Source of the DNA: Verrucomicrobiaceae bacterium
Lineage (GTDB): Bacteria > Verrucomicrobiota > Verrucomicrobiia > Verrucomicrobiales > Verrucomicrobiaceae
Direction: 5' to 3'
DNA: 64,000 nucleotides
NCBI GenBank assembly: GCA_016795465.1
Contig: JAEUHK010000051.1
Span: 124,001-188,000, forward strand
The translations under genes and the position numbers were made by a program. The notes under the pieces were generated by a model. That model had not been told where the DNA came from. It was given only the letters and a program-made list of their open reading frames with translations, and searched no databases. This document shows, in pieces, positions 1 through 7,987 of this stretch. Each line of letters opens with the position of its first letter. Position 1 is the stretch's first letter.

Positions 1-1335
1 GGGCCAGCCGCCGAAGACTTTCCCTTCGAGTGCCTTCTTCCAACCATCGCCGAGCTTTTGGAAGTCAGCTTCGTTGGTGGGCATGTCCGGCGTTTTGGCC
101 ACTGGAACGAACATCTCATCGGCGGTGGTGTTTTTCTCGTCCTTCGGGATTTCGGCCAGAACACGCAGATCGGCCTTCGTGAGCGATTTCGGTGCCCCGT
201 CGAGTATCTGCATGGAATCAGCGCCTTTGAGATGACGCTCGAACCAGTGGAAAGCGCCCATGTTGATGGTTTGCAGGTCTTTGTGCGGACCTTCGCCGAC
301 TTGCAATCCGAGGGCGGCAGGGTCGGCACCGAGCAGCTCGTAGATGCGGCGCACGTCGGTGAAGATGCGGAAGACCCCGTCGATGGGGAAGATGGTATCC
401 TTGTCCGTGTTCACGATCAAAAGCGGACGCGGAGCCGCGAGCGCGACCATGCGCGAGAAGTCCCAGCGATGCGTGTTCACGAAGAACATGCAGTCGCAAT
501 GCCCCTCGATGCAGCCGTCGATGACCTGGTTTTGCATGTCGGTGACACCCGCAGTGGGTGCGCTGGCCTTGATGCGCTCGTCGAGCGCGGTGATCCACCA
601 CGAGTAGGCACCGCCGCCGCTGCGGCCGGTGACGCCGAACTTGGTCTTGTCCACCTCAGGCCGCGTTTCGAGGTAGTCGAGGGCGCGGATGCAGCTCCAG
701 GCCTCAAGCCCGGCGGGCGTGTAACCGCGTGAATACCACCACCAGCGCTTCTTGCTGAAGGTGCCGTGATGCTCACCTCGGATCTCGCCGAGCTGCACGG
801 TGTCGATGATGAGACAAACGTAGCCGTGCTTCGCGAACCAGACGCCATGATGCTCGTAGCCGGTTTTGTTGCCGAGGCTGACGCCGTTCTCGATGACGTT
901 CGCGTGACCGCAGACGTAAAGAATGGTCGGCAGCGGCTTCTCGACCTTCTCGGGCAGGTAGAGGTTCGCCGTCACATAAAGTCCCGGCATGGACTGGAAG
1001 TGCATTTTCTCGACGCGGAAGCCTTCGCCCTTCAGCTCGCCCGTTTTGACGGGCTGCAGCGGTGTTTTCTCCGGCAGCGGATCGAGGCTGAGCATTTCAA
1101 AAAGCTGGCGGCGATACTCGGGAGCCTTCTTCTGCCAGTCTTCGGCGCTTTGGATGTCCTTCAGCCCGCCTTGCTCCGCGATCGTTCTCGCCTCACCGGC
1201 GAAGTAGCGATCCAGCAGCTTGTTGCCGGGCGTGTCGGGCGTCTTTTCAGGATAAGGCGACTTCGCGAACGCAGCAGCGGAGAGGACGAGAAAGGGGAGC
1301 AGGAGGCGCATGAGGGTGAGCAAAACGCTGCGCAT
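1..1335 (-). CDS. Secreted alpha/beta hydrolase (acetyl xylan esterase-like), cut off by window edge
   Basis: The minus-strand frame is open from 1335 through base 1, so the C-terminus lies outside the window; 445 codons are visible. The N-terminus is hydrophobic (LLLPFLVLSAAAFA) and looks like a signal peptide. The hydrolase fold shows an oxyanion-type stretch at about residues 138-145 (ILYVCGHA) and a nucleophile elbow GRSGG with Ser at about 239. Acid and His candidates follow later (NTDKD; GPHKD). This layout fits the acetyl-xylan-esterase/prolyl-oligopeptidase-like hydrolases that are frequent in PVC bacteria, so an ester-cleaving role on polysaccharide or other esters is likely; the substrate is inferred. 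A second ATG at 1311 (MRLLLP) is an equally good start. Confidence 0.8.
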   Translation of the reverse strand, partial: MRSVLLTLMRLLLPFLVLSAAAFAKSPYPEKTPDTPGNKLLDRYFAGEARTIAEQGGLKDIQSAEDWQKKAPEYRRQLFEMLSLDPLPEKTPLQPVKTGELKGEGFRVEKMHFQSMPGLYVTANLYLPEKVEKPLPTILYVCGHANVIENGVSLGNKTGYEHHGVWFAKHGYVCLIIDTVQLGEIRGEHHGTFSKKRWWWYSRGYTPAGLEAWSCIRALDYLETRPEVDKTKFGVTGRSGGGAYSWWITALDERIKASAPTAGVTDMQNQVIDGCIEGHCDCMFFVNTHRWDFSRMVALAAPRPLLIVNTDKDTIFPIDGVFRIFTDVRRIYELLGADPAALGLQVGEGPHKDLQTINMGAFHWFERHLKGADSMQILDGAPKSLTKADLRVLAEIPKDEKNTTADEMFVPVAKTPDMPTNEADFQKLGDGWKKALEGKVFGGWP

Positions 1336-1343
1336 GAGACGGA

Positions 1344-1371
1344 TTCGACAACGAAGCCAAAATTGTAGGCT
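1344..1371 (+). promoter_or_regulatory. Possible promoter of the 1422 membrane-protein gene
   Basis: TTCGAC at 1344-1349 and TAGGCT at 1366-1371 are separated by 16 bases, about 50 bases before the next start codon. The TAGGCT hexamer recurs as a -10-like element elsewhere in the window. Assignment is by eye only. Confidence 0.3.
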
Positions 1372-1421
1372 CTCAATTCTCGCTGGCACACCGCCTGACA
1401 CTGCGCTGGAATCTGGCCGCG

Positions 1422-2261
1422 ATGCCCCTGCCACCTCCTGATCTGCCCGTATCGAGCATGCCTGCTTCCGCCCCTGCGCGAGCGGCTGCTGAATCAGACA
1501 CGAACTTGGAAAAGCACCCGCCCAAGCCCGCGAAGGTCCTACATGAAGAGGTGGAGCCAGTGCTCGACACCTACCCGCAGCTCCTGCTGGATGCTATGAC
1601 CTACCCGTGGCGGCGTGGTGGTGCCTACATCCTGGTGCCGGGGACTTTCCTGGCCATGGCCTTCGCGTTCAGCGTTTGGGCACCGGTGCTGGGACTTGTG
1701 TCCTTGGGCATCGGGGCATGCTTTTTCTCGGCTTTTTACCTCCAGATTGTGGAGTCAACGATTGCTGGACGCCACAACCTCCCGGACTGGCCTTCATTCT
1801 CCGATTTCTATGATGACATGCTGAAGCCTGGCTTTCAGATGCTGGTGGTGTTTCTGATGAGCGGTGTGGTCTATGCTGCGGTGGCTTGGGCCGTTTTCTC
1901 CGTATTCGCATTCGAGAACGATGACAGCACCGTGAAGATGCTGCGGAGCCTGGCGGAGATCGTCTTTGGCTTCTACGTCCCGATGGGCGTGCTGGGACTC
2001 GTTCTTCATGGGCATGCAGGCGGTGCCCTGCCACACCGCGTCATCCCGGCCATCTTCCGCTGCATGCCGGGCTATCTCATTGGGGTCGGCACGCTGGCAT
2101 TCATCAATTTGCTGACAAACCTTCTGCAAGACAGCGTGAAACCAATTCCCTTCGCGGGCATCCTGCTGGGATGGTTGCTCACGATCTGCCTGATGGTGAT
2201 GCAGGGGCGGCTGACGGGCACGCTGGGGCTTCGCTTTGCCCGACGGATCACCGGGGTGTGA
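1422..2261 (+). CDS. DUF4013-like multi-spanning membrane protein
   Basis: A 279-residue integral membrane protein. A proline-rich cytoplasmic N-terminus of about 50 residues precedes a YPW motif and roughly five or six hydrophobic segments, in the regions of residues 68-105, 140-165, 175-200 and 220-265. The pattern (YPWRRGG, a glycine-rich paired helix, then an LPDW loop) resembles DUF4013 family proteins, whose function is unknown. An internal ATG at 1458 could be the true start, because the first 12 residues are low complexity. It converges on the endonuclease III gene with one base between the two stop codons. No transport or catalytic motif was recognised. Confidence 0.7.
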   Translation: MPLPPPDLPVSSMPASAPARAAAESDTNLEKHPPKPAKVLHEEVEPVLDTYPQLLLDAMTYPWRRGGAYILVPGTFLAMAFAFSVWAPVLGLVSLGIGACFFSAFYLQIVESTIAGRHNLPDWPSFSDFYDDMLKPGFQMLVVFLMSGVVYAAVAWAVFSVFAFENDDSTVKMLRSLAEIVFGFYVPMGVLGLVLHGHAGGALPHRVIPAIFRCMPGYLIGVGTLAFINLLTNLLQDSVKPIPFAGILLGWLLTICLMVMQGRLTGTLGLRFARRITGV

Positions 2262-2262
2262 C

Positions 2263-2916
2263 TCACGCCTTCTTCGTCTTCACCGCCCGTTTGCGTTCGG
2301 GAAAGCAGGTGGTGCAGATCTCGCAGACGGTGCCGTCGCAGCCGCGGGCGGTGCAGTGTTCGCGGCCGTAAAAGATGATCTGGAGGTGGAGCTTGTTCCA
2401 GGCGGACTCGGGAAAGAGGCGTTTGAGGTCCTTTTCGGTCTGGGAGACGTTTTTGCCCGTGGTGAGCTGCCAGCGCTGGGCGAGGCGATGGATGTGGGTA
2501 TCGACGGGGAAGCTCGGCACGCCAAAGGATTGCGCCATGACGACCTGGGCAGTCTTGTGGCCGACTCCGGGGAGCTTTTCGAGTTCATCCAGATCAGCAG
2601 GCACCTGGCCGCCGTGTTCGCGGACGAGGATCTCACTGAGCTGGCGGATGGCCTTCGCTTTTTGCGGACCGAGGCCGCAGGGACGCACGATGGCCTCGAT
2701 CTTCTCGACGGGCACTTTGGAAAGCTTTTCCGGCGTGCGGCCGAGGGCGAAAAGGGCGGGCGTGATCTGATTCACCCGCACGTCCGTGCATTGGGCCGAG
2801 AGCAAAACGGCCACGAGCAGGGTAAAGGCATCCGTGTGGTCTAGCGGGATGGGCGGATCAGGATACAGCTCCTCCAGACGATGCTGGATGAAGGCGGCAC
2901 GCTCGGTTTTGGTCAC
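2263..2916 (-). CDS. nth: Endonuclease III
   Basis: 217 residues, the normal length for Nth, a DNA glycosylase/AP lyase that removes oxidised pyrimidines. The helix-hairpin-helix LPGVGHKTA carries the catalytic Lys121, and the VDTHIHR stretch carries the catalytic Asp139. The C-terminal cysteine cluster is unusual: Cys188, 193, 198, 201 and 204, spaced C-x4-C-x4-C-x2-C-x2-C. The textbook spacing is C-x6-C-x2-C-x5-C. When aligned on the first cysteine, the second classical ligand is missing and two extra cysteines are nearby, so a 4Fe-4S cluster may still form. A basic tail follows. It lies downstream of the 3D-domain lipoprotein gene in the same direction. Confidence 0.95.
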   Translation of the reverse strand: MTKTERAAFIQHRLEELYPDPPIPLDHTDAFTLLVAVLLSAQCTDVRVNQITPALFALGRTPEKLSKVPVEKIEAIVRPCGLGPQKAKAIRQLSEILVREHGGQVPADLDELEKLPGVGHKTAQVVMAQSFGVPSFPVDTHIHRLAQRWQLTTGKNVSQTEKDLKRLFPESAWNKLHLQIIFYGREHCTARGCDGTVCEICTTCFPERKRAVKTKKA

Positions 2917-2934
2917 GACCGGGAGCCGGGATGG

Positions 2935-3423
2935 TTACAGGCGCTTCTGCTTTTCGATGCGCTCGGCCATCTTGTCCACATGCTCCCAGTGGGCGCGGGG
3001 CTTGAGGATGGAGAGGCTCTTCGAGAAGGAACCCCAGCGGAGGACACGGATGTTCACATTGCGCACGCCCCATTGGTTCATCTCCGTCTTGGAGGGCTTG
3101 TAGAGGTCGATGGTGTTCGTGCCGACGAGGGCGGAGCCGTAGTCATCGACCTGGTAGATGTAGGGCGTGCCCTCGATCTGGAAAATGGTGCCCACGGGAT
3201 AGACGGACCAATCGGCAGCGGCACTACGGACGCGGCCAAACTTCAAATCGCTGCCAATAGCAGTGGCCTTGCCGTAAACGATGTGGTCGGACTCCGTGTG
3301 GGTGTAGGCGGTGGTGCGGACGGAGGAGATGCGGGTGCCTTTCTTCGTGGCGACGGTGGAACTGGCGCAGGAGACGAGTCCGACGGAGGCAAGGCAGATC
3401 AGCAGGGCGAGGAGGCGGGGCAT
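2935..3423 (-). CDS. 3D-domain (double-psi beta-barrel) lipoprotein
   Basis: 162 residues. The N-terminus is a lipoprotein signal with lipobox LVSC (Cys about 19), so the protein is probably anchored in a membrane facing the periplasm. The core has VRTTAYTHTESDH near the start and VDDYGSALVG with a conserved Asp, followed by IDLYKPS. These are hallmarks of the 3D domain shared with MltA, YuiC and RlpA-like proteins, which act on or bind peptidoglycan. The three Asp residues of the 3D motif appear to be present. A cell-wall role, lytic transglycosylase-like or structural, is inferred. It is followed after 18 bases by nth. Confidence 0.8.
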   Translation of the reverse strand: MPRLLALLICLASVGLVSCASSTVATKKGTRISSVRTTAYTHTESDHIVYGKATAIGSDLKFGRVRSAAADWSVYPVGTIFQIEGTPYIYQVDDYGSALVGTNTIDLYKPSKTEMNQWGVRNVNIRVLRWGSFSKSLSILKPRAHWEHVDKMAERIEKQKRL

Positions 3424-3553
3424 GAGGAACGGAGCTGGAGTTGCGTTCGGTGATTTAATCCTGAGTGCCGCTCATAGTGAGGTATCGGCATTCTGAAAGC
3501 AATCACGGATTCGTTACAATGCCCATAATCCACTGTTCATGCGGCCAGCAGCC

Positions 3554-5242
3554 TCATTGACGACGTAGGGCCATCTCAAAGGCCCGTGCATACTGCGTCC
3601 GAAAAGTATCGCCGAGCTGCCGGGCAAGCAGCGTCTCCTGGATCTTGTCGCGGGCGGAGAGGGTCTTGCGGATGGGGCCGATGGCGGTGTCATACTTCAC
3701 GCGGTTCAAATCGAGCAACACGGTGAGAGCCCGCTCGTTCATCCCGGCCGCGATGATCTCTTTCCAGGCGGTTTTGAGCTCCTCGTGCGAGTCCACGCAG
3801 AGCACGCGGACCAGGAAACGGATCGAATTGAAGGCCGGGCCAGTGCGGTCGGCCTCATAAACAAAGGCCTTCGCCTTTTCGAAGGGCATCTCCGCAGCGT
3901 CCGGCATGTGGGCGAGGTGCTCCGGCTTGTAAAAATCCCGCCGCACCGGCAGGCGACGCAGCGCGTGCTCTCGCGGGCCGCCGGGCTTGCCCGGATGAAA
4001 GCACCACAGCTTCTGCCCGGCCTCGCTGAGTACGAATTCGATGAAGGCAGTGGCCACCTCGGCATTCGGAGCCCCACGGAACAGGCCGATCGGGTCAACG
4101 CTGATGCTCGTGCCACCCAGCGGGGCCACGAAGCCGATGCGCGAGATGCCATCCGCCTTCCGTGCATCGTCTTGGGCCGTGCGGCCATAGAAGTCGATGC
4201 ACATTCCGGCGGCTGCTTCGCCGCGAACGACATCCAGCGGGATCTTCGTGGAGGTATCCGAGAAGTAGCGGGCATTTGCCGCGATCTTTTGGATGAGCTG
4301 CAGCCCGGCGCTCCAGCCGGCCTCGGTGCCGGCGAGGTTCAGATCCTCCGCGGTGCGTTCTTTGCCAAAGTTGGGCTTCTGCTTCTCCGCCTCGACGGCG
4401 AGATGCATCTGCTGCTGAATCAGCATCTCAAACACCTTCGTCACCGAGCCGCTCTTCGCCGGATCGGTGCAGGCGATCTGCCCAAAGTATTTCGGATCAG
4501 CCAGATCCGCCCACGTTTGCGGCTCCTTCTCGATGCCGAGGCGTTTGAGCACGTCTTTGTTGTAAACGATGCCGCTGCTGGAGATGCACGCACCGCACCA
4601 GCGGGCTGCCGGGTCGCGAAACGGCTCGCCGCTGAGCTTTTCGGGGATCGCCGCGTCGCTGAACCACTCGGGGTGCGCCTTCATCACCGAGCTCAGGCCC
4701 GTCTTCACACCATCACCGGCCACCAAAGTGCCCGATTTCGCCTGCGACTCGAAATCGTAGGCACCGCCGCCAAACATCACATCCACGCCAATGCCGATGT
4801 CCGAGGCCAGAAAGGCTTTCCGAGCCTCGCTGTCCGTTTTGTCGCTCAAAAAGGTCTGCGCGATCTCCGGGGTCCACTCGCGTTTAAGCACCTCTTTCCA
4901 ATGCCGCTCAAAGGCCGCGGCATACTCGGACTTGATCAGCATCGCGATCTCCGATGTCCCGCCCGGCACACGCCAGTCGATGTAAAGCGTCTCGCCCGTT
5001 TTCGCCTTCCAATGCGCCGCGAAAGCATGCCCGAACTCATCGCGGATCAGCCCCGGATGCGGCGTCACAATGACGAGACGGCGATCCCAGCGACGCGGCG
5101 TGGTCGTGTCCGCCGGTTTGAGCAAAAACGGCCCGATCAGCACCGCAATGATCGCTCCCAGCACCACACCCTCACGTGGATGTGCCCGCAGCCAGGCGAG
5201 AACGGCTTGCACGATGGGATGCTGGAGGACGCGTTTCATCAC
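3554..5242 (-). CDS. Iron/spermidine-type ABC transporter solute-binding protein, membrane-anchored
   Basis: 562 residues with a single hydrophobic segment at about residues 25-42 (VVLGAIIAVLIGPFLL) and no clear cleavage site, so it is probably anchored. The rest resembles family 1 extracellular solute-binding proteins of the FbpA/PotD kind: an LVIVTPHPG strand, SGIVYNKDVL, and a C-terminal FIEFVLSEAGQKLW helix. The start is GTG at 5242 or the adjacent ATG at 5239; the GTG overlaps the stop of the upstream ATPase gene, implying translational coupling. At 562 residues it is longer than usual (about 340) because of an extra C-terminal region. The ligand (Fe3+, thiamine, polyamine) cannot be told. 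No permease gene is adjacent. Confidence 0.85.
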   Translation of the reverse strand: MMKRVLQHPIVQAVLAWLRAHPREGVVLGAIIAVLIGPFLLKPADTTTPRRWDRRLVIVTPHPGLIRDEFGHAFAAHWKAKTGETLYIDWRVPGGTSEIAMLIKSEYAAAFERHWKEVLKREWTPEIAQTFLSDKTDSEARKAFLASDIGIGVDVMFGGGAYDFESQAKSGTLVAGDGVKTGLSSVMKAHPEWFSDAAIPEKLSGEPFRDPAARWCGACISSSGIVYNKDVLKRLGIEKEPQTWADLADPKYFGQIACTDPAKSGSVTKVFEMLIQQQMHLAVEAEKQKPNFGKERTAEDLNLAGTEAGWSAGLQLIQKIAANARYFSDTSTKIPLDVVRGEAAAGMCIDFYGRTAQDDARKADGISRIGFVAPLGGTSISVDPIGLFRGAPNAEVATAFIEFVLSEAGQKLWCFHPGKPGGPREHALRRLPVRRDFYKPEHLAHMPDAAEMPFEKAKAFVYEADRTGPAFNSIRFLVRVLCVDSHEELKTAWKEIIAAGMNERALTVLLDLNRVKYDTAIGPIRKTLSARDKIQETLLARQLGDTFRTQYARAFEMALRRQ

Positions 5243-6318
5243 TTCCGAATGATCACCACATCATGCATGGCCACCATGGCGCGGACTTCTTCATCGCAGG
5301 GCGGGCGGACGATGAAGGGATTGAATTCGGTGAGCTTCATGAGCGGCCCGCTTTGCACCTGGAGCTGATACTGAACCGTGGAGCCGAGGTAGGTCGTGTC
5401 CACGATCTGGCCGGGGAAGCGGTTCGGGCTGTCCATGACGTGGTGAAAGGTCAGCGCCTCCGGCCGGATGCTCAGCCACACGGGCAGGCCCGACGCAGGA
5501 GACCAGCCATGCTCGTTCGCACGACCGCGCAGCATGCCAAAGCTCGTCTCCACATCGAAGAAGCCGGGACGGCTGCTTTCGCGGAAAACGACCCCTTCGA
5601 TGAGGTTCGTCTCGCCGATGAACTCGGCCACCATCTTCGTGGCGGGATGTTTATACACATCCTGCGGCGTCCCCACCTGCACCAGCTTGCCGCCTTCCAT
5701 GATTGCCATGCGGTCGGCCATCGAGAGCGCTTCATCGCGATCATGCGTGACGTAGATGGCGGTGAGGCCGTTCTCCTTGCAGATGCGGCGGATTTCGGAG
5801 CGCATCTCGTGACGCAGCATGGCATCGAGATTCGAGAGTGGCTCATCGAGCAGCAGGCACTTCGGCCGGATCACCAGCGCACGGGCCAAGGCGACACGCT
5901 GCTGCTGGCCGCCGGAGAGCTGCTGAATCTTCCGCGAGCCAAGCCCGCCGAGCTGCACCTGGTCCAGCGCCTCGGCCACGCGGTGCTCGATCTCCTTCGC
6001 GGGCCTTTTCCGCTCCTCCAGACCGAAGGCCACATTCTGCGCCACGTTCAAATGCGGCCACAGGGCATAGCTTTGAAACATCATGCCCGTCTCGCGGAGA
6101 TGCGCCGGGACTCGCGTGACATCTTCTTCGTCGAAGAAGATCTTGCCGTGGTCCGGCTCGTAGAAGCCCGCGATATGCCGCAGCAGCGTTGTTTTGCCGC
6201 AACCGCTCGGCCCGAGCAGGAAGAACAACTCGCCAGAGTCGATTTGCAGGTTCACGCCGCCGAGCACGGTGCTTCCGCCGAAGCGTTTCGAGAGTTCCTG
6301 AATCGTGATGGTGACCAT
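5239..6318 (-). CDS. ABC transporter ATPase (FbpC/PotA type)
   Basis: 359 residues from ATG 6318; a longer upstream frame has no family match and is ignored. Walker A GPSGCGKTT, signature LSGGQQQRVALARA, Walker B LLLDEPLSNLD and the switch His in YVTHDRDEA are all present. The last roughly 110 residues (WLSIRPEALTF and on) form the TOBE regulatory domain typical of the CUT1/iron/polyamine class. It would power import with the solute-binding protein encoded immediately downstream, with which it overlaps. The inner-membrane permease expected for this class is absent from the neighbourhood. Confidence 0.93.
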   Translation of the reverse strand: MVTITIQELSKRFGGSTVLGGVNLQIDSGELFFLLGPSGCGKTTLLRHIAGFYEPDHGKIFFDEEDVTRVPAHLRETGMMFQSYALWPHLNVAQNVAFGLEERKRPAKEIEHRVAEALDQVQLGGLGSRKIQQLSGGQQQRVALARALVIRPKCLLLDEPLSNLDAMLRHEMRSEIRRICKENGLTAIYVTHDRDEALSMADRMAIMEGGKLVQVGTPQDVYKHPATKMVAEFIGETNLIEGVVFRESSRPGFFDVETSFGMLRGRANEHGWSPASGLPVWLSIRPEALTFHHVMDSPNRFPGQIVDTTYLGSTVQYQLQVQSGPLMKLTEFNPFIVRPPCDEEVRAMVAMHDVVIIRK

Positions 6319-6431
6319 GCGGCGGCGGTGGGCGTGAATTAAACCTCGTTTTAGGGCACAGCTGTTGGAATGGCAAGAGAGCAGAAGGCTTGCTGATTGC
6401 GCCACAGAGGTCGTTTGATACCATCGAGGCC

Positions 6432-7361
6432 ATGCGAGCACTCTTTCTTCTGTTTTTGGCCACGGGCAGTCTTTTCGCGCAATCGCCCGGCGTGCCTGTA
6501 TATGCCGAAGGACGTGGCAATGGCGTCATGGCGGGTCTTTTGAAGAAAGCGGAGGCTTTGAAGGCCGCGGGCAAGCTTCTGCCGATGAAGGACGCGGAGG
6601 CGCAGTTTGATCGCACCTCGTGCGAGCTCACGCTGCCGCGTGCGAGCACCATCGCGCTGCCTGCCCGCGAGCGCTGGAGCCGATCACGACTCGCCCACAT
6701 CCGCGTGGGCCATCTTTATCTCTGCACCAAGTGCGAGAAATGGCACCTCGACCTCTCCGGCGGCTATGCCATCACCGCCGATGGTGCGGTGGGCACCTGT
6801 GCGCATGTGCTGCCAGCTCCCGAGGGCATGCGCGAGGGCTATCTGGTGGCCGCGACGGATGATGACGAGGTGCTGCCGGTCACCGAAGTGCTGGCGGTGA
6901 GCAGCGGCACGGACTGCGCGATCATTCGCGTGAAGTCCGAGAAGCCGCTCACTCCCCTGCCCCTCGGCACCGATGTGACTCCCGGCGATGCGGTGTGGTG
7001 CTTCAGCGATCCTTCCGGCAAGCGCGGCTACTACTCCGAAGGCATCGTGAGCCGTTTCGTGAAGCGCCCGTTCCTGCGCAAAAAGGAAACGAAGGACCTG
7101 CCGGCAGGCACGGAGATACCACGGCCCGTTTGGCTCGAAACAACGCTCGATTGGGCACCCGGTTCGAGCGGTTCGGCCGTGGTCGATGCGCATGGAAACT
7201 GCGTGGGCCACGTCTCGGAGATCCAGCCCGTGCTGGAAGATCCGCCGCCCGCGGCCGTGACGAAGAAACGGGCATCCAGCTTCACGCCCGGCACTTACAT
7301 CGTGTTTCACCAGGCCATCACGGCTGGCGAACTGCTGAAACTCATCCGGCCAAAGCCCTGA
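6432..7361 (+). CDS. Secreted trypsin-like serine protease
   Basis: 309 residues starting at MRALFLLFLATGSLFAQ, a clear signal peptide. The chymotrypsin-fold triad can be read: His in VGTCAHVLP, Asp in GTDCAIIRV, and Ser in APGSSGSAVV (the GNSGGP-like nucleophile loop). Before the His lies a Cys pair (CTKCEKW) that might form a disulfide or bind metal. This matches the S1C-like trypsin family; no PDZ domain follows, unlike DegP. The probable role is periplasmic or extracellular proteolysis. The gene is divergent from the ABC ATPase gene. Its TGA abuts the stop of the convergent SET-domain gene inside the palindrome TGATCA. Confidence 0.85.
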   Translation: MRALFLLFLATGSLFAQSPGVPVYAEGRGNGVMAGLLKKAEALKAAGKLLPMKDAEAQFDRTSCELTLPRASTIALPARERWSRSRLAHIRVGHLYLCTKCEKWHLDLSGGYAITADGAVGTCAHVLPAPEGMREGYLVAATDDDEVLPVTEVLAVSSGTDCAIIRVKSEKPLTPLPLGTDVTPGDAVWCFSDPSGKRGYYSEGIVSRFVKRPFLRKKETKDLPAGTEIPRPVWLETTLDWAPGSSGSAVVDAHGNCVGHVSEIQPVLEDPPPAAVTKKRASSFTPGTYIVFHQAITAGELLKLIRPKP

Positions 7362-7937
7362 TCAGGCCGCTTTGCGCTTCTTCGCCGATGTCGCGGATTC
7401 GGCGAGTTTCTTCGCCTTGGCCTTCGCCTCGATCTTTTGAAGGATGCGCAGCAGTTTCGGCCATTGCTTCTCCTCGACGATGTAGCCAATACAACGCTCC
7501 GAGCCGCAGCGGCAGGGATGATCGTCCCAAGTGTCCGCGTCGAAGCCGTAGTTATAAGTGAGCTCCTCGCCTGCCTTGATCTCCCGTAGCGAGTAGATCC
7601 AGATGCGGCCACGAATGATGTAGGCCTCGCAGTTCGGCGCACACGAGTGGTTGATGTAGCGGGCCGGGTTGCGCCCTTTGCCGCCATCGATGTCATAACG
7701 CTGGTTGAGCGTGAAAACATAAACCGCCGCGCAGCCAGTCTTCTTCGATTTTTCCATCAAGGCATCGCCACGACGGCGTGACTCGGCCTTGGTGATCTTC
7801 TCGCCCACATACTCGATGATGGGCGTGTCGTATGGGATGTCGTGCTTGGCAAAGATGCCGCGGTTGTGAATGGAGGAGCGTTTGACGATCCAGAGACGCT
7901 TCGAAGAGGCTTGGGGCATGATTTTGGAGGGGCGCAT
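7362..7937 (-). CDS. SET-domain lysine methyltransferase with post-SET zinc site
   Basis: 191 residues. It contains a full SET core: SSIHNRGIFA near residue 22 (SAM-binding N-flank), IEYVGEKIT, the pseudoknot motif NHSCAPNC at 96-103, and the ELTYNYGFD stretch with the catalytic Tyr near 128-130. A post-SET motif CRCGSERC at 142-149 follows; together with Cys103 it can bind zinc as in eukaryotic histone methyltransferases. The C-terminus is a Lys/Ala-rich tail (KKRKAA). The reaction should be SAM-dependent protein lysine methylation. Bacterial SET proteins are known in chlamydiae and other PVC members, where a histone-like protein has been proposed as target. An alternative start is ATG 7919. 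Confidence 0.9.
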   Translation of the reverse strand: MRPSKIMPQASSKRLWIVKRSSIHNRGIFAKHDIPYDTPIIEYVGEKITKAESRRRGDALMEKSKKTGCAAVYVFTLNQRYDIDGGKGRNPARYINHSCAPNCEAYIIRGRIWIYSLREIKAGEELTYNYGFDADTWDDHPCRCGSERCIGYIVEEKQWPKLLRILQKIEAKAKAKKLAESATSAKKRKAA

Positions 7938-7987
7938 GAAGTGTGCCGGTCCGCCCCAAAGTCAAGGCGTGTGCATAAAATGACCCA

